Made by a program: the position numbers and the translations under genes. A stretch of 64,000 bases of DNA. Origin: CAJXMH01 sp964001305. Its GTDB lineage: Bacteria; Bacteroidota; Bacteroidia; Flavobacteriales_E; Vicingaceae. The number at the start of each line of letters is the position of its first letter. Position 1 is the first letter of the stretch. This document shows positions 1 through 9,723 of the stretch, in pieces. Under the pieces are notes generated by a model that searched no databases, was not told the DNA's origin, and saw only the letters and a list, made by a program, of their open reading frames with translations. The DNA lies in contig CAXFAI010000044.1 of NCBI GenBank assembly GCA_964001305.1, positions 1 to 64,000 of the forward strand. Direction: 5' to 3'.

Positions 1-75
<75 letters not shown>

Positions 76-122
76 GCGGCTACAAATGTATAAATTTCAT
101 AGCATTTAAAACTTCACCAGGT

Positions 123-130
123 TAATTTTG
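123..130 (+). promoter_or_regulatory. Bacteroidota-type -7 element TAATTTTG
   Basis: The octamer matches the TAnnTTTG consensus exactly and ends 8 bases before the ATG of the fructosamine-kinase-like gene. No good upstream TTG box is visible. If it is used, the transcript would start at or next to the start codon. Confidence 0.4.
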
Positions 131-138
131 CGTGAGCC

Positions 139-1023
139 ATGAATATTTCTCCAGCATTTCGCCAATATATTTCAACTGTTTTAGAAAGAAATAAAGTTTC
201 TGCATCAAAGATTATAAATATTCAAAATTTATCGGGAGGTTCTGTAAATCAAGTTTATAAACTACAGTTGCAACATAAGAGTTTGGTTTTAAAAGTAAAT
301 AGTCATCGTGACTTTCCCAATATGTTTGAGCTTGAGAAGCAGGGCTTAGACTGCTTAAATGGTAAATCGGATTTAATTATCCCTCAAGTGATTGATAGAG
401 GACATTTTGAAGAAAATAGTTTTTTGATTTTGGAGTACTTTTCAAAAGGAATTTTGGGAAAAAAATTTTGGGAAGAATTTGGTAGAAATTTAGCTAGATT
501 ACATTCTTCAACAGAAAAGTTATTTGGTTTGAATTATGACAACTACATAGGTTCTTTAATTCAAAAAAACACTAAAAAGTCTGATTGGATAAGCTTTTTC
601 ATCGAAAATAGATTGGCTTTTCAAGCTCAAATTGCATTTGAACATAAGCGTATTGATTCAACTACTCTTAAAATGTTGGCCATGCTTTATAAACGGTTAC
701 ATAATTTCTTGCCAGAAGAAAAACCATCTTTATTACATGGAGATTTGTGGTCTGGTAACTTTTTGGTAAGCAAAAATGGTCATGCTGTTCTATATGACCC
801 TGCCATATATTATGGTCATCGTGAAATGGATATATCTATGTCCTTATTGTTTGGTGGTTTCCATTCAACTTTTTATAAGGCTTACCATGAGTACTTGCCT
901 TTGGAATCCAATTGGGAAGAGCGGGTAGATATTTGCAATTTATACCCTTTATTGGTGCATGTAAACTTATTTGGTAGTTCTTACACAAGTAGGTTTAAGA
1001 GCGTTTTAAAACAGTTTGTATAA
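139..1023 (+). CDS. Fructosamine kinase family protein
   Basis: This 294-residue protein has the aminoglycoside-phosphotransferase-like fold of the fructosamine/ketosamine kinase family, a length normal for the group. Visible motifs are a glycine-rich loop GGSVNQVY (33-40), a nucleotide-binding lysine in LVLKVN (K52), the catalytic loop HGDLWSGN (200-207), the metal-binding YDP (219-221) and the family signature GHREMD (226-231). Family members phosphorylate sugar adducts on protein amines, which leads to deglycation; the substrate here is inferred only. The gene stands alone on this strand, with a strong hairpin terminator 157 bases downstream. Confidence 0.9.
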   Translation: MNISPAFRQYISTVLERNKVSASKIINIQNLSGGSVNQVYKLQLQHKSLVLKVNSHRDFPNMFELEKQGLDCLNGKSDLIIPQVIDRGHFEENSFLILEYFSKGILGKKFWEEFGRNLARLHSSTEKLFGLNYDNYIGSLIQKNTKKSDWISFFIENRLAFQAQIAFEHKRIDSTTLKMLAMLYKRLHNFLPEEKPSLLHGDLWSGNFLVSKNGHAVLYDPAIYYGHREMDISMSLLFGGFHSTFYKAYHEYLPLESNWEERVDICNLYPLLVHVNLFGSSYTSRFKSVLKQFV

Positions 1024-1179
1024 TCAATTACCTAATTGATGTATGAAAAATGGGGTGTTATGTAATGTAAGGCATTTTTCACCATAAGGCATTTTATATT
1101 TGGAAGGTAAGTTGTTAAGTTGGTTAGAAACTAACTGGAAAACCGATTTATTTAATTGAGATACATTTCAGTTTGTTTT

Positions 1180-1214
1180 AAGCGTTTGGGTTGGTTGTCC
1201 AAACGCTTTTTTTA
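1180..1214 (+). terminator. Intrinsic terminator
   Basis: A perfect 10-bp inverted repeat, AAGCGTTTGG and CCAAACGCTT, encloses a 9-base loop and is followed by a run of T. It separates the fructosamine-kinase-like gene from the sensor kinase. Nothing else is seen between 1024 and 1248. Confidence 0.85.
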
Positions 1215-1248
1215 TTACCAATTTATAAGGAATCATTAATTTGGGAAC

Positions 1249-4212
1249 ATGCCAAGGATTAAACAAATCATTTTCCATTTTGCGTTTATTGCGGTTTTAA
1301 GCTTAACCACTTATGCTCAACCACAGCCTTATTTGAAGTTTTTTAATGAGGCAAGTGGATATCAAAATAATAAATACATCACTGATGTATTTTGTGATTC
1401 TGATGGTTTGATATGGATTGTTAGCTTTAGTGGTATTTCAACCTATGATGGAAAGGAGTTTAAATCTATAAACGTCGAAACGGCTTCCCATTCTAATTTC
1501 CTCCGGATAAAAGAAACTGGAAATAAGAAAAAGTATGTTATTGATTACACAGGAGAAGTGTTTTATATTTCATCAGATACCTTGGTTCCTTTCCTTGAGA
1601 CAAAAAAAGATTACCAACTAGAAAATGGCTTTACTGACTTTTATATAGACTCTAATGGACAGCTTCATTTATCTTCAAAAAAGGAAGGATATCGAATAAT
1701 TGACTCAAAAGGTAATATTGAAATACCTCTCCTTGAGTTGTCACAAAGCAAGCAAGGAGGAGAGTTATGTATAATAGGGGAAGAAGGGAATCTACCTTTT
1801 ATAGCGTCATTTAGCACAACAAAGCCAGTAGACTCAACTGTTAAGTATTTTTATTTGCTAAGTACCAACCTTAAAATTTTAGATTCGGTAAAAGTAAATT
1901 ACGAATCTTATCATTTTCCACCTTCTATTACTCGTAAAAATCAGGGTAGCTATTTGTATTCAGATGGAAGGGGAAATCTTATAGAATTTGATACATCTCA
2001 GATACTTAATAGGCAAAGTTCAAAATATCCAACTTTAAGAGTTTTTCATGATCGTCAGAATCAAACTTGGTTAAGTACCGCAAATGATGGAATAAAGTTA
2101 TTTAGAACTTCAGAGGGAAAAGAGGATTACACTGTTTTAGCCAACACGAAGAGTATTTTAAGTTGCCAAGATAAAGAAGGTGGAGTTTGGATTTATTCGG
2201 ATAAAGAGGGTTTGGTTTACATGCCTTATCCAAGTTTTTATTATTTGACAAAAGAAAATGGAATAATTGCACAAAAACATGTAATTGCCCTAGAGGTATA
2301 TAGAGATAGATTATATGTTGCAGGAGAAAACAATATGCTTACCATTTTGGACTATATAGAGGGTCAATGGTTGTCAAAGGAGATTAAAATACCAATTGAT
2401 GAGAAGAGTTCAGTGACTGACTTATATTTTGATGAATATCAACAAAAACTCTGGTTGTCTTATCGTGGTGGAATTTTAGAGTTCAGTAATGATAAATGGA
2501 AGAATGTTGATTTAAGTGTATTAAGCAAAGCAAGTGAAAGCTCCATTTTTAGGTTTATTAAAAGAACTTCACCTGCTCAGGCTTATCATATTTTGTTTGA
2601 CAACTGCTTTTTTACCATTAAAAACGACTCTATTGTTTATCAATCCAATTCTTTGAAAGGAAAAGTTTATAGTGGAACATGGTCTGGAGATTCCCTATTT
2701 ATTAATACGGAAGTTGGTACCTACTCTTTTAAAAATAGAAGCTTACAGTACTTAGCAGAGTCTTTTGAGTTATTAAACCAGCGTGTATATAGTATAACAT
2801 CTTTTCAAAATGAAGTTTGGTTTTCAGTCAGAAATGCAGGAATTCAACGCTTAAAAGATAATCGATTACAGACTTTAAAATTTAAAGGAAGAGAACTTCA
2901 AAAAGGTGCGGTAGTTAAAGAAAATGATAGTTCAATTTGGATTGTTGCGCGTCAAGGGTCCTTTAATTATACCATTGATAAATCAGGGGAAATAATAGCA
3001 AGTGCCTATGCCCGTATACCCCAAACAGTTGCAGGAGATATTAAGGTGAGCCATAATGCAATACTTTGGGGAACTTGGAATCAAGGTGTATTTGTGACTC
3101 CCTTCAAGAATATAAAAGCCAAACCATTAGAGCCATTAAATTTATTAATAGATAAAGTATTGATTGATGGACAAACTGAGATGAATTCAGATTCAATCGT
3201 AGAACTTTCTTATAATCAAGGAATTATTCAGGTGTTTTATAAGGCTGTTAGTTATCAAAATTGGGATATTTCATATCGTTATCGTTTGAATGGATTGGTA
3301 AAAAAATGGACAGAGACTACACAACGTTCCGTTCAATTCACAACACTACCACCTGGTAAGTACACCTTTGAACTTCAAGTTAAAAAAGGAGATCAATATT
3401 GGTCAGATTCTCATGAAATTAGATTTATAATTAATCCACCAATATGGAAAAACTGGTGGTTCATTGTGATTTCATTATTGTGTGTTGGCTTTATAGTCTA
3501 CCAGCTCATAGCATTCCGATTTAGACATATTAGACGAGAGAAGGACTTAGTGATCGACCGATTAAAAGCGGAGCAAAGTGCATTACGTGCTCAAATGAAT
3601 CCGCATTTCGTTTTTAATATTCTTTCATCAGTTCAGTATTTAGTCATGAAAAAGGAGAATAAAAAAGCGATTAATTTTTTAAACATTTTTGCCGGGCTCA
3701 TGAGAAAAGTGTTAGACTATTCGAGTTACGAATTGATTAAAATAGAAGAAGAAGTCAGTATACTTAAAGACTACTTAGCTCTTGAGCAATTAAGAATGGA
3801 AAACAGTTTTGATTATTCTATTGAAATAGATGAAGATCGTTTAGACTCAAAGGCATTTATTCCACCTTTTTTAATACAACCATTTATTGAAAATGCCATT
3901 CATCATGGACTTAAGAATAAAGATGGGGATAAGAATTTATGGATTAATTTTAAGAAAGTAGAAAGTCTTTTACAAGTGGAAATAAAAGACAACGGAATCG
4001 GAAGGCAAGCGTCTTCCGTTTACAATAGTAACCATAAGCGTAAACGAAAGTCACATGGTATTCGCTTAATTAAAGAACGCTTGAAGCTACACAACGATAG
4101 AGATAAAAACATTGAAATAATTGATGTGACCAGTGAGAATGGAGTAGTTGAAGGAACCCTTTGCAAGATATTAATTAGAATTATTTATAATGAAAGCCTT
4201 AATAATAGATGA
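1249..4212 (+). CDS. Sensor histidine kinase (periplasmic propeller, Y_Y_Y, LytS-type kinase)
   Basis: This 987-residue membrane sensor has an N-terminal signal peptide ending near TYAQ. A long periplasmic region with Reg_prop-like repeats (such as GLIWIVSFSGISTYDG) follows, then a Y_Y_Y domain at about 655-730 and one membrane helix at about 736-757. A short coiled segment leads to a His_kinase domain with MNPHFVFN (acceptor His 786) and an ATPase domain with FIENAIHHG near residue 880. This is the LytS-like class, not the HisKA class. It overlaps the start of the LytTR regulator gene by 23 bases, so the two are almost certainly a cognate pair. The ligand is unknown; related sensors often respond to nutrients or cell-surface state. 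Confidence 0.92.
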   Translation: MPRIKQIIFHFAFIAVLSLTTYAQPQPYLKFFNEASGYQNNKYITDVFCDSDGLIWIVSFSGISTYDGKEFKSINVETASHSNFLRIKETGNKKKYVIDYTGEVFYISSDTLVPFLETKKDYQLENGFTDFYIDSNGQLHLSSKKEGYRIIDSKGNIEIPLLELSQSKQGGELCIIGEEGNLPFIASFSTTKPVDSTVKYFYLLSTNLKILDSVKVNYESYHFPPSITRKNQGSYLYSDGRGNLIEFDTSQILNRQSSKYPTLRVFHDRQNQTWLSTANDGIKLFRTSEGKEDYTVLANTKSILSCQDKEGGVWIYSDKEGLVYMPYPSFYYLTKENGIIAQKHVIALEVYRDRLYVAGENNMLTILDYIEGQWLSKEIKIPIDEKSSVTDLYFDEYQQKLWLSYRGGILEFSNDKWKNVDLSVLSKASESSIFRFIKRTSPAQAYHILFDNCFFTIKNDSIVYQSNSLKGKVYSGTWSGDSLFINTEVGTYSFKNRSLQYLAESFELLNQRVYSITSFQNEVWFSVRNAGIQRLKDNRLQTLKFKGRELQKGAVVKENDSSIWIVARQGSFNYTIDKSGEIIASAYARIPQTVAGDIKVSHNAILWGTWNQGVFVTPFKNIKAKPLEPLNLLIDKVLIDGQTEMNSDSIVELSYNQGIIQVFYKAVSYQNWDISYRYRLNGLVKKWTETTQRSVQFTTLPPGKYTFELQVKKGDQYWSDSHEIRFIINPPIWKNWWFIVISLLCVGFIVYQLIAFRFRHIRREKDLVIDRLKAEQSALRAQMNPHFVFNILSSVQYLVMKKENKKAINFLNIFAGLMRKVLDYSSYELIKIEEEVSILKDYLALEQLRMENSFDYSIEIDEDRLDSKAFIPPFLIQPFIENAIHHGLKNKDGDKNLWINFKKVESLLQVEIKDNGIGRQASSVYNSNHKRKRKSHGIRLIKERLKLHNDRDKNIEIIDVTSENGVVEGTLCKILIRIIYNESLNNR

Positions 4213-4900
4213 TGAACCAATGCCTTCAAAGCATTTGCAAGAAATGATTAAGAAGCATTGTTTTGAAATAAATGAAACTGATTTAGTTCACTCAGCACAT
4301 GATGGGTTAGACATCCTTAAAGAAACTCATTACGATATCCTTTTTTTAGATGTTGAAATGCCACAAATGGATGGATTTGACTTCTTGAAAAAGGCAAATT
4401 TGAGTGCTAGTACGATTATAATTTTTACAACTGCATATTCAGATTATGCAATTGATGCTTTTAATGCCAATGCAACCCATTATATTTTAAAGCCGGTTCA
4501 AGAAACAGATTTGATAAAAGCGATTCGAAAGGCTTCCTATCACTTAAGTCAAAACAAAAAAACTGTGAATCATGACAAACATCACACCATTTCGGTTTAT
4601 GATGGAGATGAATATGAAATAATTAAATCTGAGAATGTGATTTGGATTCAGGCAGATGGAAGCTATACAAAAATTGGCCTGAAAGACAAAGAACTTATGT
4701 CTTCAAAACGTTTGGGCTATTATGAAGAAAAACTACATCAAGCAGGTTTTTATCGTTGTCACAACTCGTATTTAGTCAACTTATCATGTATAGATAAGTT
4801 GGGTAAAGGAAAATCAGGCTATTTGGTTTTAAATAATGGAAAGGTTGTGCCAATCTCCAATTCAAAAAAGAAAGAGCTAGAGGCAGAACTTGGCTTGTAA
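4190..4900 (+). CDS. LytTR-family response regulator
   Basis: This 236-residue regulator has an N-terminal receiver with the acidic pair D7/D8, phosphoacceptor D54 (FLDVEMPQMDG) and the conserved lysine in ILKPV near residue 101. A C-terminal LytTR DNA-binding domain spans about 130-236, with the typical RCHNSYLVNL motif. The start codon lies inside the end of the sensor kinase gene. The expected role is transcriptional control after phosphorylation by that kinase. Its targets cannot be told from the sequence; the next gene, for a haem-binding-domain protein, is 31 bases away and may be co-transcribed. Confidence 0.93.
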   Translation: MKALIIDDEPMPSKHLQEMIKKHCFEINETDLVHSAHDGLDILKETHYDILFLDVEMPQMDGFDFLKKANLSASTIIIFTTAYSDYAIDAFNANATHYILKPVQETDLIKAIRKASYHLSQNKKTVNHDKHHTISVYDGDEYEIIKSENVIWIQADGSYTKIGLKDKELMSSKRLGYYEEKLHQAGFYRCHNSYLVNLSCIDKLGKGKSGYLVLNNGKVVPISNSKKKELEAELGL

Positions 4901-4931
4901 AGCATTAATTTAGATTTCAAAGTGAAATACA

Positions 4932-5387
4932 ATGAAATCCAAAATAGCCCTGTTTGTCATTCTAATTTTTGCTGTATTGCAATTATTTAAAGGTGAAAAC
5001 AAACCTTATCAAGAACCTACGGAGAACGATTTATTTGCCCAAGAAGAAGCTCCTGAGCAAGTTGCACTTTACCTTAAAAGCAATTGCTATGATTGTCATT
5101 CCAATCAAGTGAACCATCCTTGGTATGCGAACTTAGCTCCCATTTCATGGTGGATACAGGATCATGTAGAACATGGTAGTAAACATTTAAACTTTTCGGA
5201 ATGGGGAACTTATTCTGCCAAGAAAAAGGCCCATAAAATGGAAGAGTGTTTTGAAGAGTTTGAGGAAGACGAAATGCCCTTGCCTTCTTATACTCTAATT
5301 CACCGAGGAGCTATTTTAGAGAAGAACGAAAAAGAAGCGGTTTTAAACTGGTTTAAAAGCATGGAGAAGAAATACAAAACCCCTTAA
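4932..5387 (+). CDS. Haem-binding domain protein with one CxxCH site
   Basis: This 151-residue protein has an uncleaved N-terminal membrane helix or signal (4-19) and one c-type haem motif, CYDCH (C52, C55, H56). It is followed by NHPWYANLAPISWW, typical of the short Bacteroidota haem_bd domain proteins. It should be exported and carry one covalent haem on the periplasmic side. Its 31-base spacing after the LytTR regulator suggests a shared transcript. The electron-transfer partner is unknown. It is convergent with the next gene, with 2 bases between the stop codons. Confidence 0.85.
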   Translation: MKSKIALFVILIFAVLQLFKGENKPYQEPTENDLFAQEEAPEQVALYLKSNCYDCHSNQVNHPWYANLAPISWWIQDHVEHGSKHLNFSEWGTYSAKKKAHKMEECFEEFEEDEMPLPSYTLIHRGAILEKNEKEAVLNWFKSMEKKYKTP

Positions 5388-5389
5388 GT

Positions 5390-6052
5390 CTATGGGTTCA
5401 CTTTTTTACCTTCAAGTTTATTCTTCCAGTTTCTACTTGCCAATACAATCATAGGAGTACCAACAATAGTGGGCAGTAACCACATTACCCAAACCGGTTC
5501 AATTTGAATGTTAACTAGTAAAAATGCAGTTGAGGTGGCTATAAAGGAACCTCCCATTCTGCTAATGTGATCATACAGCCATGCATTTTTGACGAACTTT
5601 TTGCCTTTCATTTTTCTCAAATCTCCAAAGCTCATGGCAAATAGCATCATTCCAAAAACCAACAGCATTGGAACAGCTCCGGCAAATCCAATTTTTAAGA
5701 TGGCTTTTATACCTAAAAACAACATATAAGAAGCTACTAGAATTGATAATATGCTAGCAAACCAATCCAATGAGGTAGGTTTGATTTCTTTTTTGTAGCG
5801 TAAACATCTTTTTCCTGTATATGCCATGTAAAAGCTAAATACGGCAATGGTCTGAAGAAAAATATTTCCGCGATAAGCACCAACGATTAGGCCACTAACA
5901 ATAACAATGAGCATGCTCCAAAAGTAAACTTGACCACTTTTAATGTGATTTTTGCCTCCCTTTTTGGTGAAAATTGCTACTAAACCTGACAGTAAGGCAA
6001 AACCGCCTGCTGTTGCATGAAGGATTAAAGTATAGTCGATTAGCTGTTCCAT
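5390..6052 (-). CDS. Multi-pass membrane protein, DUF2306-like
   Basis: This is a 220-residue hydrophobic protein with about seven predicted membrane helices. The segment KNHIKSGQVYFWSM between helices resembles the HRxxGRxY loop of DUF2306-type membrane proteins. I do not recognise a function. The start overlaps the end of the upstream barrel-protein gene by 13 bases, so the two are translationally coupled on the minus strand. Confidence 0.6.
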   Translation of the reverse strand: MEQLIDYTLILHATAGGFALLSGLVAIFTKKGGKNHIKSGQVYFWSMLIVIVSGLIVGAYRGNIFLQTIAVFSFYMAYTGKRCLRYKKEIKPTSLDWFASILSILVASYMLFLGIKAILKIGFAGAVPMLLVFGMMLFAMSFGDLRKMKGKKFVKNAWLYDHISRMGGSFIATSTAFLLVNIQIEPVWVMWLLPTIVGTPMIVLASRNWKNKLEGKKVNP

Positions 6053-7302
6053 TTTTTGCTGAGCTTTTTGTTGGCTTTTATTCTTTCTGGATAAATGACC
6101 AATTGTATAAAGTTAAATTCTAGGTTTTTAGCAGTAAAGCTTAACCCTTTGTCTTTTAGCTTGTAGTCTGGGTTGTACCGCAAATTGGTTCGTAGTATAA
6201 TTGGGTCTGTTTCAGAAAAGCGGATATCCCAACCAAAAACTAACCCATATCCCACATTTGTTCTTTCTAAGTCAGTAATTTTTTGACCTCGATCATTTTC
6301 TTTTAAATGATAGTAATCGGCAGATATGTAAGGACCAATAAACGGAATGAAACCATGATAGTCACCAATAAATTTGAATGCCTCAAAGGCCAAAGAATGT
6401 CGATTTAGTTGGTAGGTGTAATCGTACGCTTCTTCCTTTTGAGTTAGCGGACGATAACTCATTCTAAACGCCAACTCTTGCTTGTGTAAGAAATAGGCTA
6501 ATCCTAAATCAAGACTTACATTTCCTTCAATTTCGTCGTTTAAAAAGACATTTCTACTAGCGTGTTTTGTTTTTTCCAAAGGAATTAAAGCAGTAACTCC
6601 AATTCCTATAGAGTAAGTGTTTAAATTGTTTGATTCAGCTAAATCTTCTTTAAGTTGCTGGTAATACCTTTTGTATCGATCTAAACTATAGGAGCGAGAA
6701 AAGTCAATAACGGTTTTATATGAAAGTGAAAATGAAAATGGGTCGACCTCTAAAGGGCGCAATTGGCTTCTATTTACCGAAGCATAATAGCTTGATTGGG
6801 GAAAATAGCGCATGTTCAAACCGAAAACTTTGTTCTTTTTACTTCGGTAGCTAAGTCCACCTTCAAAAAACCATTGAGAGTTGCCATACAGAGCGCTTTT
6901 CTCATTGCGAATGCTCTTGGCATTAAAACCAACACCCGCAAACGGTCGCAAAGCATTGGATTTTAGCTTCCAGGGCAAGAAACGAAAAGCGGTTAAAACT
7001 CCATTCGTTTGAAAAAAGTCTTTGGACCCATTGAGTTTGAAATCGTAAAATGGAATTGAAATGTAAAAATCGGCATGGCCCCAAAAGTGAGTACCACCAA
7101 TTAAAAACCTTGGACTTAGTGTGCTTGGTGTTTTTGCTTGTTGAATAAAGTTGTTTTCAAACTTGTAAAAAGATCCATTTTGCGGATTGAGTTCAGCTTC
7201 AAATCCAAAATAGGTTTCTGCAAAACGATAACGGTCTCTTTCTTGAGCATGGATGCTTAAACTCAGAAGAAGCAATATGTAAATGAGAACAATTTTATTC
7301 AT
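6040..7302 (-). CDS. Outer-membrane beta-barrel-like protein
   Basis: The likely start is the internal Met that begins MNKIVLIYILLLLSLSIHAQE, a clear signal peptide; a longer in-frame reading to 7353 adds only a non-signal extension. The mature part of about 400 residues is rich in alternating aromatic/polar strands (for example SFSLSYKTVIDF, ILRTNLRYNP), as expected for an outer-membrane barrel. No named family is recognised. It overlaps the downstream membrane-protein gene, so they probably form a two-gene unit. Bases 7303-7436 upstream hold no gene. Confidence 0.65.
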   Translation of the reverse strand: MNKIVLIYILLLLSLSIHAQERDRYRFAETYFGFEAELNPQNGSFYKFENNFIQQAKTPSTLSPRFLIGGTHFWGHADFYISIPFYDFKLNGSKDFFQTNGVLTAFRFLPWKLKSNALRPFAGVGFNAKSIRNEKSALYGNSQWFFEGGLSYRSKKNKVFGLNMRYFPQSSYYASVNRSQLRPLEVDPFSFSLSYKTVIDFSRSYSLDRYKRYYQQLKEDLAESNNLNTYSIGIGVTALIPLEKTKHASRNVFLNDEIEGNVSLDLGLAYFLHKQELAFRMSYRPLTQKEEAYDYTYQLNRHSLAFEAFKFIGDYHGFIPFIGPYISADYYHLKENDRGQKITDLERTNVGYGLVFGWDIRFSETDPIILRTNLRYNPDYKLKDKGLSFTAKNLEFNFIQLVIYPERIKANKKLSKKWNS

Positions 7303-7436
7303 GTCATTTGAATTGTTGACACAAAGAAAAAGGGTGTTCTCGCTTACTTCCAAAAAGCTTTGGTCGTTGGCAAGCTTTTGTGTTTAAATGCAAGCAAAAT
7401 GCGACTTATCAAACAAAATAGTGACGAATGACAAGC

Positions 7437-8840
7437 CTATTTATGCTGCTTTTGATAAAGATCGAGAGTTTTTAAAGGCTGCGACAATCGCTTGAAATCT
7501 TCAGTTTCTGCCTTGTTATTTTTTGCTTTTAAAAGATAAGCTTGTGGTTCTGGACTAAGGCTAATTTTACCATATCGGTAGAAGTAGGCGTAATAAGACC
7601 ATTCCCGAAAAAGCTCACTTCCAATTTGTATAGTTGCCTCTTGAGGTAAAGCCTGAATACACATTTTTATATCGGTCAGTTTGTCTTTGTCTCTAACATG
7701 TATTCCAAAAAAGTGGCTGTTTACTCCAATAGCTCCTATAAATAGTATAAGACTAAAGGGAAGAAGAAGTTTGGTGGAAAATAGACGGTATGACTTCTTG
7801 TCGAATATCAATTGTAATTGATTAATCAGAAACAAATTCGCAGCTAAGCAAAACAAACTAAAGGTTGGAATGATGTAAAAAGTACTTTGTTTCATGCTGA
7901 TCATAATGGGTAAAACTCCACTTAAACCACAAAGCACTAAAGGCCAAAAGTAGATAGATGTAAAATTCGCTTTCTTTTTTAAGCCATATTTTCGCACCGC
8001 CCAGCTAATTAAACAAAGGATTAGAATTAGGAGTATTTCTTCAAAAAATCGTCGGAGAATGTAAAACCGACTATCTACCGATTGCACATTTTTTAAACTC
8101 GCCAGCACTTGAATATTGAGATAGCTTTCCAAGGCATTCCATCCTTCAGGAATAAAAAGCCAGAGAATAAAAAAGGGTGTAAACAGTCCTGCAAAAAGGA
8201 AGAGATAAATCCGTAAAACTGCTCTCCATTGCTGATTGATGATACCAAAAAAGAAAGGAAAACTTAAAGGGAATAAAGCTGTTGGGCCTTTGGTTAAAAA
8301 ACCTGTGAAGAGAAACAAACCAGCAAAAAAACCAAAAGCAAATTGCTTGTTTTTAAAATATTGGATTTGAAGAATTACACTTGAGAGTAAAAAAATCATC
8401 GAAGTGTTTTCCAACAAATTGTTAGGTGCTCCCCAAATTATTTTGGGAATGCTAATCCATAAAAAAAGGCTTAGAATACCCCATTTCAATTCTGATTTTT
8501 CTGCAATTAGTTTCCAAGTGTAAAGCATTAAAATAGCGGTGAATAAATAACACAAAAGGGAATACAAGCGTTCTACCCAAAAATAGTCGCCAAATGCACT
8601 AAAGAAGAGGCTTTGTAGTCCAAATGCCAAAGGCGGATGATCGTAAAAATGCTCCCCTAGGGTTTGGGTAAAAGTAGGGTCCCAAAAAGTACCTATTCCT
8701 TCTGCCATGTTTCGAGCGATGGTGGCGTAATAAATGCCATCCATAAACATACCTTCTGAAAAAAGTTGGGGAGAAAGAATTAACAAAAAGAAGGATAACC
8801 AACTTAAAAATTGCCAAATGGAATTACCAAAAATCTTCAT
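7437..8840 (-). CDS. GT-C membrane glycosyltransferase, ArnT/PMT (GT39)-like
   Basis: This 467-residue protein has about ten or more membrane helices. The first periplasmic loop carries an acidic residue in MDGIYYATIARNMAEG and then DHPPLAF, which resembles the acidic site and the KPPL/HPPL motif of ArnT-like transferases. These enzymes move sugars from polyprenyl-phosphate donors to lipids or proteins on the periplasmic side. The acceptor is unknown. The gene lies 4 bases downstream of a membrane LytTR regulator, so the pair is probably one operon. Confidence 0.8.
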   Translation of the reverse strand: MKIFGNSIWQFLSWLSFFLLILSPQLFSEGMFMDGIYYATIARNMAEGIGTFWDPTFTQTLGEHFYDHPPLAFGLQSLFFSAFGDYFWVERLYSLLCYLFTAILMLYTWKLIAEKSELKWGILSLFLWISIPKIIWGAPNNLLENTSMIFLLSSVILQIQYFKNKQFAFGFFAGLFLFTGFLTKGPTALFPLSFPFFFGIINQQWRAVLRIYLFLFAGLFTPFFILWLFIPEGWNALESYLNIQVLASLKNVQSVDSRFYILRRFFEEILLILILCLISWAVRKYGLKKKANFTSIYFWPLVLCGLSGVLPIMISMKQSTFYIIPTFSLFCLAANLFLINQLQLIFDKKSYRLFSTKLLLPFSLILFIGAIGVNSHFFGIHVRDKDKLTDIKMCIQALPQEATIQIGSELFREWSYYAYFYRYGKISLSPEPQAYLLKAKNNKAETEDFKRLSQPLKTLDLYQKQHK

Positions 8841-8844
8841 ACTT

Positions 8845-9699
8845 CTAAGCGAGTGCAGCTTTAATTTCTTTTACATAAGACCTTGAAACGGGCACCTTTA
8901 TTTGGGAGTTGTTTTTTAAGCTTAAACTTAAACCTTGTGCATTTCCAGAAAAGCTTTCAACCTGATCTAAATTCACCAAGTAGCTTCTGTGGCAGCGTTT
9001 TAAGTTTTGGTATTTATGCAAACTATTTTCAACCTCACTTAAGGTGTTTCGAAGCACTTCTTTGGTGGTATTTTCAGTATTTCTAACATACACTTCAATG
9101 TAATTTTCTACCGCTTTTATGGCTAATAAATCGTTAATTTCTAGCTGTAATCCTTCCGATTTATTTTTAGAAGGAATGTCGATTAATTCGTGATTAACCG
9201 CCTTATCGTGTATGTTTTCATTTAACTGCTTAGCTTCTTCTACTGCAGCCTTTAGTTTTCTATTGTAGTTTAAAATAGTAGCCAAACTTACTGGCAATAA
9301 ACCAACGGCTAAGGTTACTCCTTGATAAAAAAGGAAAGCTTCGCTACTCAGCTTTAAGTAACCTAAAGCAACTGAATAAAGCATGTTAGCTGTGCCAATG
9401 CAAAAAAACACAAAGGTGGTAAAGAAGATGTTACGACCTACGGTCCAGTTTTTTTCGCAGTACCAGTTAGGAACAATAAAACGAACTACCAAAACACAAG
9501 AAAGTAATACGAGAGTAGTCACCAAACCGTATCCTGCCAGCTGATAAATTTTATTGGCTGACTGATAATTAGAAAGACCAAAAGGTTGAAAAACGGCTAA
9601 AAAACCAAAAATAAATAGGCCATAAACAAATGCGCTTATGATTTCTTTTCGCCAGCTGATAACCAATGGATAGGGTTGTTTAAGTAGCTTAAACTTCAT
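8845..9699 (-). CDS. Membrane-anchored LytTR DNA-binding protein
   Basis: This 284-residue protein has four membrane helices in residues 20-145, a short coil (150-170) and a C-terminal LytTR domain (about 180-284) with the KRCHRSYLVNLDQV motif. It has no receiver domain, so it is not a classical phosphorylated regulator and must sense through the membrane part or a partner. The glycosyltransferase gene follows after 4 bases and may be its target. A TATCTTCG box sits 5 bases before the start. Confidence 0.88.
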   Translation of the reverse strand: MKFKLLKQPYPLVISWRKEIISAFVYGLFIFGFLAVFQPFGLSNYQSANKIYQLAGYGLVTTLVLLSCVLVVRFIVPNWYCEKNWTVGRNIFFTTFVFFCIGTANMLYSVALGYLKLSSEAFLFYQGVTLAVGLLPVSLATILNYNRKLKAAVEEAKQLNENIHDKAVNHELIDIPSKNKSEGLQLEINDLLAIKAVENYIEVYVRNTENTTKEVLRNTLSEVENSLHKYQNLKRCHRSYLVNLDQVESFSGNAQGLSLSLKNNSQIKVPVSRSYVKEIKAALA

Positions 9700-9704
9700 G
9701 CCTA

Positions 9705-9712
9705 CGAAGATA
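9705..9712 (-). promoter_or_regulatory. -7 element TATCTTCG before the membrane LytTR gene
   Basis: One mismatch to TAnnTTTG. The box ends 5 bases before the start codon, so a transcript from it would have essentially no leader. The -33 box is not clear. Confidence 0.35.
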
Positions 9713-9723
9713 GTGGAAAGCCC

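Noticed and set aside
7303..7353. N-terminal extension of the outer-membrane protein (MEVSENTLFLCV...)
   Set aside because: The internal Met starts a textbook signal peptide, while the extension has no signal features and would place it inside the protein.
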